Positions 19,795 through 31,600 of a DNA stretch of 64,000 nucleotides are shown here, piece by piece. The stretch's first letter is position 1, and each line of letters opens with the position of its first letter. The notes beneath the pieces are model-generated. The model saw nothing but the letters and a program-made list of their open reading frames with translations. It ran no database searches and was not told the DNA's origin. The stretch spans positions 1 to 64,000 of the forward strand of contig JAJJLU010000003.1 in NCBI GenBank assembly GCA_023807065.1, written 5' to 3'. Both the position numbers and the translations under genes were made by a program. This DNA comes from Isotricha intestinalis (taxonomy: Eukaryota; Ciliophora; Litostomatea; Vestibuliferida; Isotrichidae).

Positions 19795-22700
19795 ATGGAT
19801 GATTTTAATGAAAACTCAAATAATATATTTAATTTAAATTCAAGAATTTCTCTTTTAACTTCAAAATGTGTTCAATATCAATATGAATTAAATGAAAAAG
19901 AAAATAAATTTCTGAATTTATTGAATGAATATGAATTTAAGAAAAAAGAATTTGAGAGCGAAAAAAAAAATTTTGAAAAAAGAGAAGAAGAAAATAAAAA
20001 AGATAAAGAAAAATTAAATAAACAAATTAATCTATTAACTGATAAGTATAATAAAAAAATAGATGAATTAAGAAAAGAAAATTCTCAAATTAAAAAAGAA
20101 ACTTTTGAAAAAGAACAAATAATTACAATAAAAAATGAAGAAATAATTAATTTAAAAAATAAATATGAAAGTGTTGAAATTACTATAGAAAATTATAGAA
20201 AGCAAATATTAAAAATGAAAAATGAATATTATTTTCTAAAACAAATTTTAAATGATAAAGAGAATGAAATTAAAGGATTATATGAATTAAAAAGTAAATT
20301 TGATTATAAAGAATTAATTGAAGATAATAAAATTTTTGATTATAATAATTATGATAATTTAAAAGAACAATTTACTTTATTAAATAAAAAATATAAAAGA
20401 TTAAAAGAAGAAAAATCTACAATTTTTAATAACAATGAATATTTAAAAAATAAATTAAAAAATTTTGATGAAATTCAAAAACAATTATTAGAATTAAATG
20501 AAAGAAAAAATCAATTTGAAGAAAATAATAAAATCATAGAATTATTAAAAATAGAAAATAAAAAATTAAAACAATCAAATAATCAATATAAAGAAATATA
20601 TAATATATTAAATCATCAAAATAAAACATTATTATATAAATCAACTTTAGAAGATTATAATTCAAGTTTTCTTTCAATTTCTTTATCAGAAAAAGATTAT
20701 AAAGATTATATTTATAAAACAATTGATGAATTATCAAATAGAATTAATGATTTAATTCAAAATAATCTTAAATTAAAAAATAATGAAAACAATTATTTAA
20801 AAGAAAAAAATGATTTAATGAAAGAAATAGAAGAATATAAAATAACTTTTCAACAAATGCAAAGTTATATAAATGAATTAGAAGAAATTAATAAAGAACA
20901 TAATAAAAAAGAGTTATTAAATTCCTCTATTCAAATTTTTCCCTTTGAAACAGATAATCAAAATATTAAACTAAATAAAGATGATTCTAATTTTAAAAAA
21001 TTACTTCAACAAAATAAAAATTTAAATGAAAGAATAATAATTAAAGAACAATATATAAATGAAATGGAAAAATTAATGAAAAAAAACAATGAAGATTACA
21101 ATAATTTATTGATTGAAAATAATAGTTTAAAAGAACAAAATAAAAATACTGAAATTGAAAATAATAAATTAAATTCAAAAATATTAGGATTACAAAAAGA
21201 TAAAAATAAATTAAATAATAATATATTAAAATTAAACAATGAAATAAATATTTTAAATAATAAATTAATACAAACAGAAATACAAAATAAAATATTTAAA
21301 GAAGATAAACAAAATATGCAAAATTCAATTCAATCAATAACAGAAAAAACAGAAAAGCAATTTTCAGAAAATAAAATATCATTTGAAGACAAAGTTAAAA
21401 ATATAAATGAAGAAAATAAAGTATTAAAAAATTCAATTGATAATCTTCAAAATACATTAAATCAATTTATAGAAAATCACACAAATTTAAATTTATTAAA
21501 TGAAGTTTATAATAATGTTAATGAAATATCACAAAGAGAAAAAAATAAAGATAATGCTTTAATTGAAGAAATTAAACAAAAAGAAAATGATATTAAATTA
21601 AAAGATGAAAAATTAAATGAAATGCAAAATTATATTAATAATCTTGAAATAATTAAAAATGAATATAATAATAATTTAGATATTTTAAAAGAAAAAGAAA
21701 TTGAATTAAATAATAAAAACGAAAAAATAAATAATATTGAAATTTCAATTAATAATTTAGAAAAAGAAAAAATAGAAAAAGATAATTTATTAAATCAAAA
21801 AGAAAATGATATAAAAATTAAAGAAGAAAAAATAAATGAAATGACAATTCAAATTTCTGAATTAGAAAAAGATAGAAATTTATTTTTAAATTCTGGTAAA
21901 AAATTACAAGAAAAATATAATAAAATGAAAGAAACTTCAGAAATGAATGAAAATAATTTAAAAAAAGAAATAGAAAAATTAAAAAATGAAATTGAAAAAT
22001 TTAAAAATGAAATTATTAAATTAAAAAGTAAAATTGAAAAATTAAATTATAAACCAAAAGATTATAATATTGAATTTTTACAAAATGCAATTGAACAAAT
22101 CACTTATTATAATGAAATTCTTGATATTGGTATGGAAAATTTAAATAAAAAAATTCAAGATTTTTTCTCTGGAAAATTAAATGAAGAAAAAAAAGAAGAA
22201 AAAGATAAAAATGAAAATAATAATCAAATGGATATTGATGATGGAAATAATAACACAAAGAAAGTCGTTGTAGAAGAAAAAAAGGTATTAACTACATTAA
22301 ATCCTAAATCAGATGATAAAAAAGAAAATGAAGAAATAATTGAAGAAAAAAAAGAAGAAGATAATGAAGAAGAAGAGGATGAAGAAAAAACATTAAAAAT
22401 TGAAGAAAAAAAAGAAGAAAATAATGAAGAAGAAGAGGATGAAGAAAAAACATTAAAAAATGAAGAAAAAAAAGAAGAAAATAATGAAGAAGATGAAGAT
22501 GAAGAAAAAACAGAAAAAATTGAAGAAAATAAAGAAGAAAAAATTGAAGAAAATAAAGAAGAAAAAATTGAAGAAAATAAAGAAGAAAAAATGGAAGTAA
22601 ATGAAGAAGGAAAAAAGGAAGTAAATGAAGAAGAAAAAAAAGAAGACAATAATGTAGAAAAAATAGATGAAAAAAAAGAAGAAAAAATAGATGAAAAAAA

Positions 22701-23496
22701 AGAAGAAAAAATAGATGAAAATAAAGAAAAAAAAATAGAAGAAAATAAAGAAGAAAATAATGTTGAAAAAATAGATGAAAATAAAGAAGAAAAAATAGAT
22801 GAAAATAAAGAAGAAGAAGAAGATGAAGATGAAGATAAAGATAAAACTGAAGAAGTTAAATCAGAAGAAGAAGCCAAAAAAAATGAAATTATAATAGAAG
22901 AAAATAAAGAAAGTGAAAAAAATGATAAAGAAAATCTAATAAATGAAAATATAAAAGAAAATAAAGAAAATGAAAATAAAGAAATTAAAGAAAATGGAAA
23001 TAATAATGAAGAAAAAAAAGAAAATGAAATTAAATTAGATGAAAATAAAGAAAATAAAATTAATGAAAATAATAAAATGGAAATAGATGATGAAAATGAA
23101 AAAATTGAAGAAATAAATGATAAAAAAGAGAATGAAGAAATGGAAGAAGAAGAAAAAAATGAAGAATTAAAAATGGAAGAAAATTTAAAAGAAGAAAAAA
23201 AAGAAGAAGAAAAAAATGAAGAAAATAAGAAAGAAGAAGAAAATATATTAAATAATTCATTAATTCAAAATCAATTAAATATAAGTCAAACACATAGATT
23301 TTCATATAATCAAACAAAAAGTAATATATCTCAAATTTTAAATCCTCAATCAAATGAAATAAAAGAAGAAACAGAAGAAAAATTTCATCCTTTTAAAGGT
23401 TTAGAAAAAGCTTTTCAAAAAATTCGTGTTGCTGGAATAAATTATAAAAATGGATTATCATATCTTTTAAGAAAAGAAATGGAATCTAAAAAATAA
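19795..23496 (+). CDS. Large coiled-coil protein with acidic repeat array
   Basis: 1233 residues. Residues 1-790 are nearly continuous coiled coil (Leu/Ile heptads in Lys/Glu/Asn-rich sequence). Residues about 800-1150 are low-complexity Glu/Lys/Asn, including an internal tandem repeat array. The last 85 residues are more ordered (FHPFKGLEKAFQKIRVAGIN, ending LSYLLRKEMESKK). No motor or nucleotide-binding motif is visible. A structural role (cortex, basal body or vesicle tether) is plausible but not shown. The poly-Ser reading on the opposite strand of the acidic array is a shadow. Confidence 0.7.
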   Translation: MDDFNENSNNIFNLNSRISLLTSKCVQYQYELNEKENKFLNLLNEYEFKKKEFESEKKNFEKREEENKKDKEKLNKQINLLTDKYNKKIDELRKENSQIKKETFEKEQIITIKNEEIINLKNKYESVEITIENYRKQILKMKNEYYFLKQILNDKENEIKGLYELKSKFDYKELIEDNKIFDYNNYDNLKEQFTLLNKKYKRLKEEKSTIFNNNEYLKNKLKNFDEIQKQLLELNERKNQFEENNKIIELLKIENKKLKQSNNQYKEIYNILNHQNKTLLYKSTLEDYNSSFLSISLSEKDYKDYIYKTIDELSNRINDLIQNNLKLKNNENNYLKEKNDLMKEIEEYKITFQQMQSYINELEEINKEHNKKELLNSSIQIFPFETDNQNIKLNKDDSNFKKLLQQNKNLNERIIIKEQYINEMEKLMKKNNEDYNNLLIENNSLKEQNKNTEIENNKLNSKILGLQKDKNKLNNNILKLNNEINILNNKLIQTEIQNKIFKEDKQNMQNSIQSITEKTEKQFSENKISFEDKVKNINEENKVLKNSIDNLQNTLNQFIENHTNLNLLNEVYNNVNEISQREKNKDNALIEEIKQKENDIKLKDEKLNEMQNYINNLEIIKNEYNNNLDILKEKEIELNNKNEKINNIEISINNLEKEKIEKDNLLNQKENDIKIKEEKINEMTIQISELEKDRNLFLNSGKKLQEKYNKMKETSEMNENNLKKEIEKLKNEIEKFKNEIIKLKSKIEKLNYKPKDYNIEFLQNAIEQITYYNEILDIGMENLNKKIQDFFSGKLNEEKKEEKDKNENNNQMDIDDGNNNTKKVVVEEKKVLTTLNPKSDDKKENEEIIEEKKEEDNEEEEDEEKTLKIEEKKEENNEEEEDEEKTLKNEEKKEENNEEDEDEEKTEKIEENKEEKIEENKEEKIEENKEEKMEVNEEGKKEVNEEEKKEDNNVEKIDEKKEEKIDEKKEEKIDENKEKKIEENKEENNVEKIDENKEEKIDENKEEEEDEDEDKDKTEEVKSEEEAKKNEIIIEENKESEKNDKENLINENIKENKENENKEIKENGNNNEEKKENEIKLDENKENKINENNKMEIDDENEKIEEINDKKENEEMEEEEKNEELKMEENLKEEKKEEEKNEENKKEEENILNNSLIQNQLNISQTHRFSYNQTKSNISQILNPQSNEIKEETEEKFHPFKGLEKAFQKIRVAGINYKNGLSYLLRKEMESKK
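22342..22593 (+). repeat. In-frame tandem repeats (3 x 60 bp, 3 x 24 bp)
   Basis: Three 60-bp units start at 22342, 22402 and 22462. Each encodes a 20-residue block of type EEKKEENNEEEEDEEKTLKN. Three 24-bp units follow at 22522, 22546 and 22570, each encoding EENKEEKI. More diverged 8-residue units (such as DEKKEEKI and DENKEEKI) continue to about 22820. All unit lengths are multiples of three, so copy number can change without breaking the gene. Confidence 0.85.
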
Positions 23497-23709
23497 TTTA
23501 AAATCAACACAAAAAAATATTTTGTTTACTTTTTATAAAAATAAAATTTATTCTTTATAAAACATATTAAAAATACTTAATATTACTTTTATTAAATCAT
23601 AAACTCAAATAAAATCTTTTTTACTTTTTTTAATATTAAAAATTATGATAAACCTAAGTTGATATTATTATTATTATAATATATTTTTATAAATTGATTT
23701 AATTAAATA

Positions 23710-24660
23710 TTAAATTGGCCAAATTTTAATTAAATTATCATAACCACCAGAAATAAAATTATTTCCAAATAAAATAACAGAAGAAATATTTCCTTCATGC
23801 CATCTTTTAATTTTTCCTTTTTTTTGTTTATTATTATCATTAATATTCCAAAATTCAATTTCACCATCATAAGAACAACTTAAAATATTATGTTCTTTAT
23901 ATTCAAATAAAAAAGAAATATAATTTTGATGACTGTGATTTAATTGAGTACATTGATGTTTTTCATAATCCCAAATTTTTAAATCTTTATTAAAATAAGA
24001 AGCTAATATTTTCCTATTTTTCAATTCAATAATTTCCATACAACATTCACTAGAATCTAAAGTATGATGACAAAATTTATTTTGATATTCCCAGATTTTA
24101 ATAGTACAATCATTTGAACAAGAAGCTAAATTTCCATTTTTTAATAATATTATTTTATTAACTTTTCCCTTATGACCAGATAATTTAATTTTTTCATGTT
24201 CTGATTGATTTATTTCCCATATATTAATAAAAGTATCTTCACTACAAGAAGCAAATTCTTTTTCATTTAAATTTAATAAACAATATATTGCTTCTGAATG
24301 ACCATTATATGTATTAATTGGTTCATTATTATTTAATTTAAATTGAAAAATTAATGAATCTGAATCACCTGAAATTATTGTTTCATCATATATTTGAATA
24401 CAACATAATAATGATTCTTTATTTGGATTTTCAAATGTTTCATCACATATTTTTTTATCATTTTCATTCCATATTTTTATTGTTCCATCCCATGATGATG
24501 AACATAATCTTCCATCTTTTAATATTATTATTTCACTTATTGAATCTTTATGGCCTGATATTATTTGACAATTTGTTTCTATTGGATGTAATTTTATTGA
24601 TTTTGTCCTTTGAAATTCTATTCCTTTTGATTCTGTAACTGTTCCGTTTGAACATCCCAT
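23710..24660 (-). CDS. WD40 repeat protein with lipidation-type N-terminus
   Basis: 316 residues forming about seven WD40 repeats, a full propeller. Visible units include GHKDSISEII...DGTIKIW, GHSEAIYCLL...DTFINIW, GHKGKVNKII...DCTIKIW, NKDLKIWDY, DGEIEFWNI and a closing DNLIKIWPI. The N-terminus MGCSNGTVTESKG has Gly2, Cys3 and a small residue at position 6. That is the pattern for N-myristoylation plus S-acylation, so the protein may be held on a membrane (inference). A broken DHHC S-acyltransferase lies elsewhere in the window. WD40 propellers are scaffolds; partner unknown. Confidence 0.85.
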   Translation of the reverse strand: MGCSNGTVTESKGIEFQRTKSIKLHPIETNCQIISGHKDSISEIIILKDGRLCSSSWDGTIKIWNENDKKICDETFENPNKESLLCCIQIYDETIISGDSDSLIFQFKLNNNEPINTYNGHSEAIYCLLNLNEKEFASCSEDTFINIWEINQSEHEKIKLSGHKGKVNKIILLKNGNLASCSNDCTIKIWEYQNKFCHHTLDSSECCMEIIELKNRKILASYFNKDLKIWDYEKHQCTQLNHSHQNYISFLFEYKEHNILSCSYDGEIEFWNINDNNKQKKGKIKRWHEGNISSVILFGNNFISGGYDNLIKIWPI

Positions 24661-24792
24661 TTTTTTTATTTGTTTTTTTTATTTATTGAAAAAAAAAATA
24701 ATTTACAAAAGTTTTTTTATTTATTGTTTTTATTCATTTTTTTTTAATATTTTTTTATTTATGTTAAAACATTTTATTATTTAGGAAAATAA

Positions 24793-25401
24793 TTATTTTA
24801 TTTCTATTGTTTTTTGGTTTTCAATATTGTTTTCATCATTAGGATTAACATTATTATTATTTTCTTTTTGACTATTTAAATTCTCATCTTTAGATTTAAT
24901 CTCATTCGAAGTTATATGAGGGAATTTGATATTTTTAGGTCTTCTTCCTCTTTTTTTTCCACTTAAAATTGGAGTAAAATTTCCATTTTTAAAATCAATT
25001 CCTTTATTTTCAAAATCTTTAATTTCTAAAATCTCATCGCTTTTTTCTTTTGTTTTTTCATTCTGATTTTCTTCTAATTGTTCTTTAATTAATTTTTTTA
25101 TTGTTTTTTTCTTTTTTGTTTCTGCTTTTTTGTTTTTTTTTTTTCCTTTATGACTAAAATTTAAAACATGAATTTCTTTTTTTTCTTTCATTAATATTTG
25201 ATTATTTATTTTACCTTTTTTGTTGTTTTTTTCATGAAAATTTGTTTCATTAATAATATTTACATCTATCTTATTTTTTTTCATTAATAGATACCATTTT
25301 AAATTCGTTAATTCTTCATTGTCTAATGAATCTAAATTTTGCATTATTTCTTTTTTGATTTCATCTTTTGAATGAGATTTCAATTTTACTGGAAAATACA
25401 T
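24793..25401 (-). CDS. Basic protein with AT-hook-like motif
   Basis: 202 residues, very Lys-rich. The N-terminus (SKDEIKKEIMQNLDSLDNEE) looks helical. Near residue 148 is SGKKRGRRPKNIKFPH, similar to an AT-hook (core RGRP) with an extra Arg. Several Lys clusters would serve as nuclear localisation signals. AT-hooks bind the minor groove of AT-rich DNA, so a chromatin role is reasonable but rests on one imperfect motif. Confidence 0.6.
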   Translation of the reverse strand: MYFPVKLKSHSKDEIKKEIMQNLDSLDNEELTNLKWYLLMKKNKIDVNIINETNFHEKNNKKGKINNQILMKEKKEIHVLNFSHKGKKKNKKAETKKKKTIKKLIKEQLEENQNEKTKEKSDEILEIKDFENKGIDFKNGNFTPILSGKKRGRRPKNIKFPHITSNEIKSKDENLNSQKENNNNVNPNDENNIENQKTIEIK

Positions 25402-25629
25402 TTTGAAATTTTTTTTTGTTTAATATTTTCAAAAAAGTCTTTTAAATATGAAAAGTCAATTATTAGAAAAATTTATTTCATAATTTTGAATAAAAATAAC
25501 TTTAAAAAACCTTAAAAATAAATAAAAAATAAAAAAATAAATGTTTAAAAATTTATGAAATTTAATAAAAATACTAATTTTTTCTAATCTTTAAACTCAA
25601 ATAAAAACTAATAACTTTAAAAATAAAAA

Positions 25630-28600
25630 TTAAAAAATAAATATTCTTTTCATATAATAAGCAATTTCATTTAATCCATCAGATTCAATCATAGAAATAG
25701 CAGCAATATATAAACTAGAAAATAAAACCCAATTAAAAATCATTCCCCAAATTCCAGAATAAAACCATTCAATTTGAGCATTTTGATATATAGAGAAAAA
25801 AACAACAGAATAATAAAAAAAGAAAACAGTAACTACAAAAATAAATATAATAGTAATTAATCTTTGAATATACATATCTTTTTCAAAATGATCAGCTTCA
25901 TTTAATTTAGCTTTATCATCTTTTGAACCTCTAATTAAATTATCTAATTCATTCCATTTTTTTTTTGTTACTAAACATATTAATCTTACTATTGCATTTA
26001 ATAACATCATTGATATTATTGATAATAATATTCTATGAAAGTTTTTAAAACAAAAAAAGAAATTATTTCTTCTTTCACTTTGAATTCTTTTTTCTAACAT
26101 ATTTTGAGTAAAATATAATGAATTAAAACCAAAAGTAGTTATTATACTAAATAAAAATATTAATGAATTTATCATTTGATTTCCTATTAAAGAAGGTAAA
26201 AATATTGATACTAAAGGATGTAAATGAATTAAATTTGTTATAAAATAATCTTGAAAGGGTTTTGATTCTTCGTGGTTTGAAACTTGACTATTTGAATTAG
26301 AAGAATTAGAATCAATATCATAATCTTTTTCTATTTCTTTTGGACCATTTGATTTATCTTGTAATTCAGTTTCTTGTTTAATTTCGGTTCCTAATTTATC
26401 ATTTTTAATTGCTAATAAATTATGCTTAAAAAAGTTAAATAATGCAATAATTCCTGATAATAGAATAATCATAATTAAATAAAACCAAAAAGCATAATTT
26501 TTGTGAATTTTAGATATTTTTAACAAACATAAAAATGGGATTTTCCCATTATTATATTCTTTATCATCTTTTTCAAATGATTGATTAATTTGTTTTATTT
26601 CATATGAAAAACCATTTTCTGTAATTAAATTTGATGGATTTGGACATGACATTATTACTTTTTTATTTTGAGTGTTTATATATGAAAAATAACAAGAAAC
26701 AGAATTTTGAGATTTTGTTATTTTATATTGTTGAATAATATTTTTTCTATTATAAAGAATTGGAATATCATAATTTAATCCATTTTCACATCTAAAACAT
26801 TGATTATTAAATGCAGGGTCTTTTGAATCATATATATTTATTCCATTTTGAGAACATTGAGAATATTTATTTATTATATCATATTTAATTGTTGGACTTG
26901 AATTCATTTTTAAAATTAAATTTGAACATTGATTAATTATATTGTCTTGTAAATTTGCTTTTTTTAAATTTGAATCATAGGAATATGCTCCTATATTTAT
27001 TAATTCTGATATATATACTGATTTTGATGATTCTTTTGAATTTGCTATTTCTTTGGAAAATATTATTTGAGTAAATAAGGTTTTTCCATTTTTTGATGAA
27101 GTAAATAAATTTGATGAGCAATTTGATGTATCTATTGTAGATAAATCCATTTTATCTGTGAATTGATTTAATTTTTTTATAGAATCCTCTTGATTTGTTG
27201 TAAAGATATAATTTATACTTGATAAATCTGTAGTAAATAATTTTATTGAATTTTCCTCAAAAGTATTTTGAGACAAATAATAATTAATAAAATCTTTTGA
27301 TAAATTAATTAAATCTTTCAATACATCTTCCTCTTCTTGAAGATTTCTTTGTTTAATATTAACTTTAATAGTTTGTTTTTTCAAAGCAGCATTCATTCCT
27401 AAATTAATTAATAAATATAAATTCTCATTATATTCAATAGATTGTTCTTTTATTGTTTTAGTTGTATCAATAATTATATTTAAAAAATCAAGATATTCAC
27501 TATTAGAAATTTTATTAGAATAATTATTAATGTAATAATTAATTTCTTTTACAATCAAAGGATCATCATTTAATTTATAAATATCATAACTTTTAAAATC
27601 ACTTTTTAATTTTAACATATAATTAAAAATTTCATTTTCTTTTATATCACAATATAAGCCAGTATATTCTTTATTACAGTTACAATTTGGAATTAAACCA
27701 TTTTCAACACAAACACCATTTACACAATAATTAGTACTGCATTTTTTAGATGAAAAATCATTTGAATTTTCTGGTAATATACATTTATTATCTAATGATA
27801 TATAACCTTTTTTACATGATTCAATTGGTTCTTTCCCTAATACTTTAATTTGAATATTTGATATAATTTTTTCATTTTTATAATCAAATGATTTTAAAAT
27901 ATATTCTCCTTTGGAAATATTTGTTAAATCAAATATACATTTTAATGAACTCTCTGTATTTTTTATACAATTTTTGAAAGGAAAGTTATTATTTGTTGAA
28001 TTATTTATTATAATATTTGTAATTTCTTCTGGAAGAATATTTTTGTTAAAGAATATAATGATTGATTGATCTTTTTCATATTCATATAAATTATTACTTA
28101 TTATTTTATCTATTTGAATAGGCTCTTCAGGATTATCATTTATAATAATATTTACTTGTTGTATTGTTGGTTCATGTGATAAATCGCTTTCAAAAAATGT
28201 TCTTGTTAATTCTATTATTTTATATGATATTTCAGATTCAATATTTAAATTAAATACTACAATATTATTTTCAATAGTGAAAATGTAATCTGCTATAATT
28301 TCTGGTTTTTCTTTTGTATAAATAAAAATCTGTTTATTTGAATTTTCTATCTTTATCTTTTCTAAATAAGACATATTAAATTGGGTTGATATTAATTGAA
28401 TTTTATTTTCTCCTATTTTTAAACTTCCTTCAATTTCTACTTTAAAATCAGAAATTGAAAAAGAGGGAATAATTAGAGTATCTGTTAATTTATAATTTTC
28501 ATAATTAAGATAATAATCTTGATGATTTAATAAAAATGGAATTTCAAAAGGATATTCACATTTTAAAATTTTATTATCTGTAAGATTACAATTTAATAAA

Positions 28601-31600
28601 TTTTTTTCTTCACTTTCTTTTTCAATTAAATTAATATTATTGATATTACAAATAACATCATTAAAAATAATATTATCAAAAGTATATTTTGAATAATACA
28701 TTAAATTAGAAAAAGTAATTTTCTGTGATAAAAGTGGATTCTCAAAATCATCGTTTTCAACGATTTTAATATAATAATTTCCATAATCTATTTTTTTAAT
28801 TTCATCAGAATATAAAATATAACTATTATCAATTTTATTAAAATAAAATTGAACTTTAAATAATCCAGTATTAATAACATAAGCTTTAATACTTTGCATA
28901 TCAATAGGATGAGGAGATTTTCTATAACTTTTGAAAATAATGTTATTTGAATTTTCAAATTTATAAAAACAATCATTAATATTATCAAATTGAATAAAAT
29001 CATCTACAGATTCAAAAACTCTAATTACTCTTGAAATAACTAAATATTGATCTCCAGTTTCAATTTTAGAATATGAAAATTGTTTATCTTCAACATTATT
29101 TATAATAAATGAATAAGTAAAATTTCCTTCATATTTTCCTTGTTCATATTGAGCATCAAATTTATTTACTGGTTTCATATAAATATTTGTTACTTTTTCT
29201 TTTTCATCTCCTAATATTTTAACTCTTAATATTTGAGATTTAGAATTTAATATTATATTAAATCTACTAAATTCAAAATTTAAAGCTAGAAATGTTATTG
29301 TTAAATCTGATAAACCATAATCTCCGTTATTAAAAACAAATTTAATTTTAAATTCTCCTTTTATTGATTCTTCTATTTTAAAATCTGTTAAACTAATATT
29401 CGCCTGATTATCTTCATTAATTGTAACATTAAATGAATAACTTAATTCAGTATAATTTTCTTTATATACAAATCTTATTTTTTCTACATAAACAGTATCA
29501 GTAAAATTTTTATCGAATAATAAAAATAATTCTTCTTTTTGATACATTGGTAAACTTAAACTTTTAGGATTTATTTCTAAAATTTGATAATTTGTAACTA
29601 ATTCTGCTATTAATATAGGAATATTATCATCTGTTATTTTAATTTCTTTACCACAAGAATCAACATAATATAAATTATATTCTCCTGATTTTTGACCTCC
29701 AAAATTAAATCTACATTGAATTGAGAAATTATTGGTTTTTACACATTGAGAAGATTCAATTGTATTAATTAATTCATTACTTTTATATTTAAATATTAAT
29801 TTTGAAATATCATAATCTAAAGTTTCTTCAAACTCAACATTATATAAACTTGTAACTTTTTTTTCTATTGTAGTTAAATAATTTAAAGATGTATATTTCT
29901 TTAATATTGTTATTTCACTATCTGGTAACTCAATCAAAGTATTAGTTCCATTAAATTTAATATAAAGTTTATATTCTCCACTTGTAAAATTTTCTCCTCT
30001 AAATATTTCATTATCTTCAATATCTTTATCTAATTTATATTCTCTTTCACTTGATATTATATAGATATCTAAATCATTGAAATATGAAGCATGAACTTCT
30101 AATTTTTTTGTAGTTTCTGTATGACATTGTCCTTCATTTACTGAAAAAGTGGATATTTCCATAATTCTTTGAGAATAAAAATATTCTTTATCTTCTGAAA
30201 ATTCAATTGATAAACTTTTTTTTGAAGGAATTTCAATATTTAATTCACATTGTATATTATATGTTTCTTCTGTCTTTAATATACAAGTTAATTTTTTTGG
30301 ATTTTGATTTAATTCTCGATAATAAAAATAATCTATGTAATAAATTGGATTTTCTATATTTATCTCTATCGGTAAGTTTTTTTGAGAAGTTTTTGTTATA
30401 TCAAAATAAAATTGGGGATTTATTAATTTAAACATGTAATATTTTATTGAATAAGTTAAAATTTCCTCATTTATTAATTCAAATTTCAGATCATATTTAC
30501 CTTCAGATTTCATTTCATTAATTAATTCATTTGTATTGATCTTTATAATTTTATTTTCATATGTAAATGGTAATTTAAGATAACCAAATGAAATTTTTAA
30601 AATTTGTTCAGAAAGAATTTCATTGTTTAATTGTATTTCTAAAGGATTTTCTAAAGTTTTATTAAAAATAAGAAATGTAGAATTTTGTACAAATTCAACT
30701 TCATAATTATATACAAGTATATATTTTTCTGATTCTTGAATTCTATCATCTTTAATAATACAAATAAAATATTTTCCAGGAGATGTAGAATTTTTTCTTG
30801 GAGGAATAGTAAAGCTAAAATAAAATTCTTCTTCAAATGGAATTAATTCATAAGGTACATCATCTAATTTTTCATTTTGTTCATTTTTCAATAAAAGTTT
30901 AGTTCCTTCAATTGCGCCTAATAATGTAATATTATATGTAACATAATCAGTTTGTGTTATATTATAATACGGTGGAGAAACTTTGTAAACATTAAGATTA
31001 CCAAAAAAAACAGACAAACCTGAATTAGATTCTGACCCACATTTATGATAATATTTAATCATATATTCACCTTCAGTTAAATAATTTGCATAATCAAAAT
31101 TAATAGAACAAATTACTTTATCTTCATATGTTTTAGGATATCTTATTTCTTCTGTGTTATTTTTATCTTTAAAAAAAATAATTTTTTCAAATTCATACTT
31201 CTGTAATTGTCTTGAATATGTTAAAATAATTGATTGAGTTTTATCCATTGGAATAATATTTCTATCAACATTTATAAAATAATGAGGATAAAATTCTAAA
31301 AAATAATCCTCAATAATAGTTAATTCTTCATCAGATAAATAAACATATAATGTTGAAGTATTAAAATCTTTATTAAATTTAAAATGAGCAATTTGATTTG
31401 TTTTTTCATAAACTTGAGTAGAAAATTTATATTGTTTCTCTTTATCTAAATAAATATCAAAATTATATCCAAGATTTTCTTCAGATTCGATTAATAAAGA
31501 AATATTTTTACCATTATCAGAACAAGTTGAATTACCAATTATTGAATAAATAAAAATATATAATGAAAAAGTTATAGTGGTAGATTTTGGAAGTTCATCA

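Noticed and set aside
22224..22877. Long Ser/Phe-rich frame on the minus strand
   Set aside because: Exact antisense of the GAA-rich acidic repeat array; no independent coding signal.
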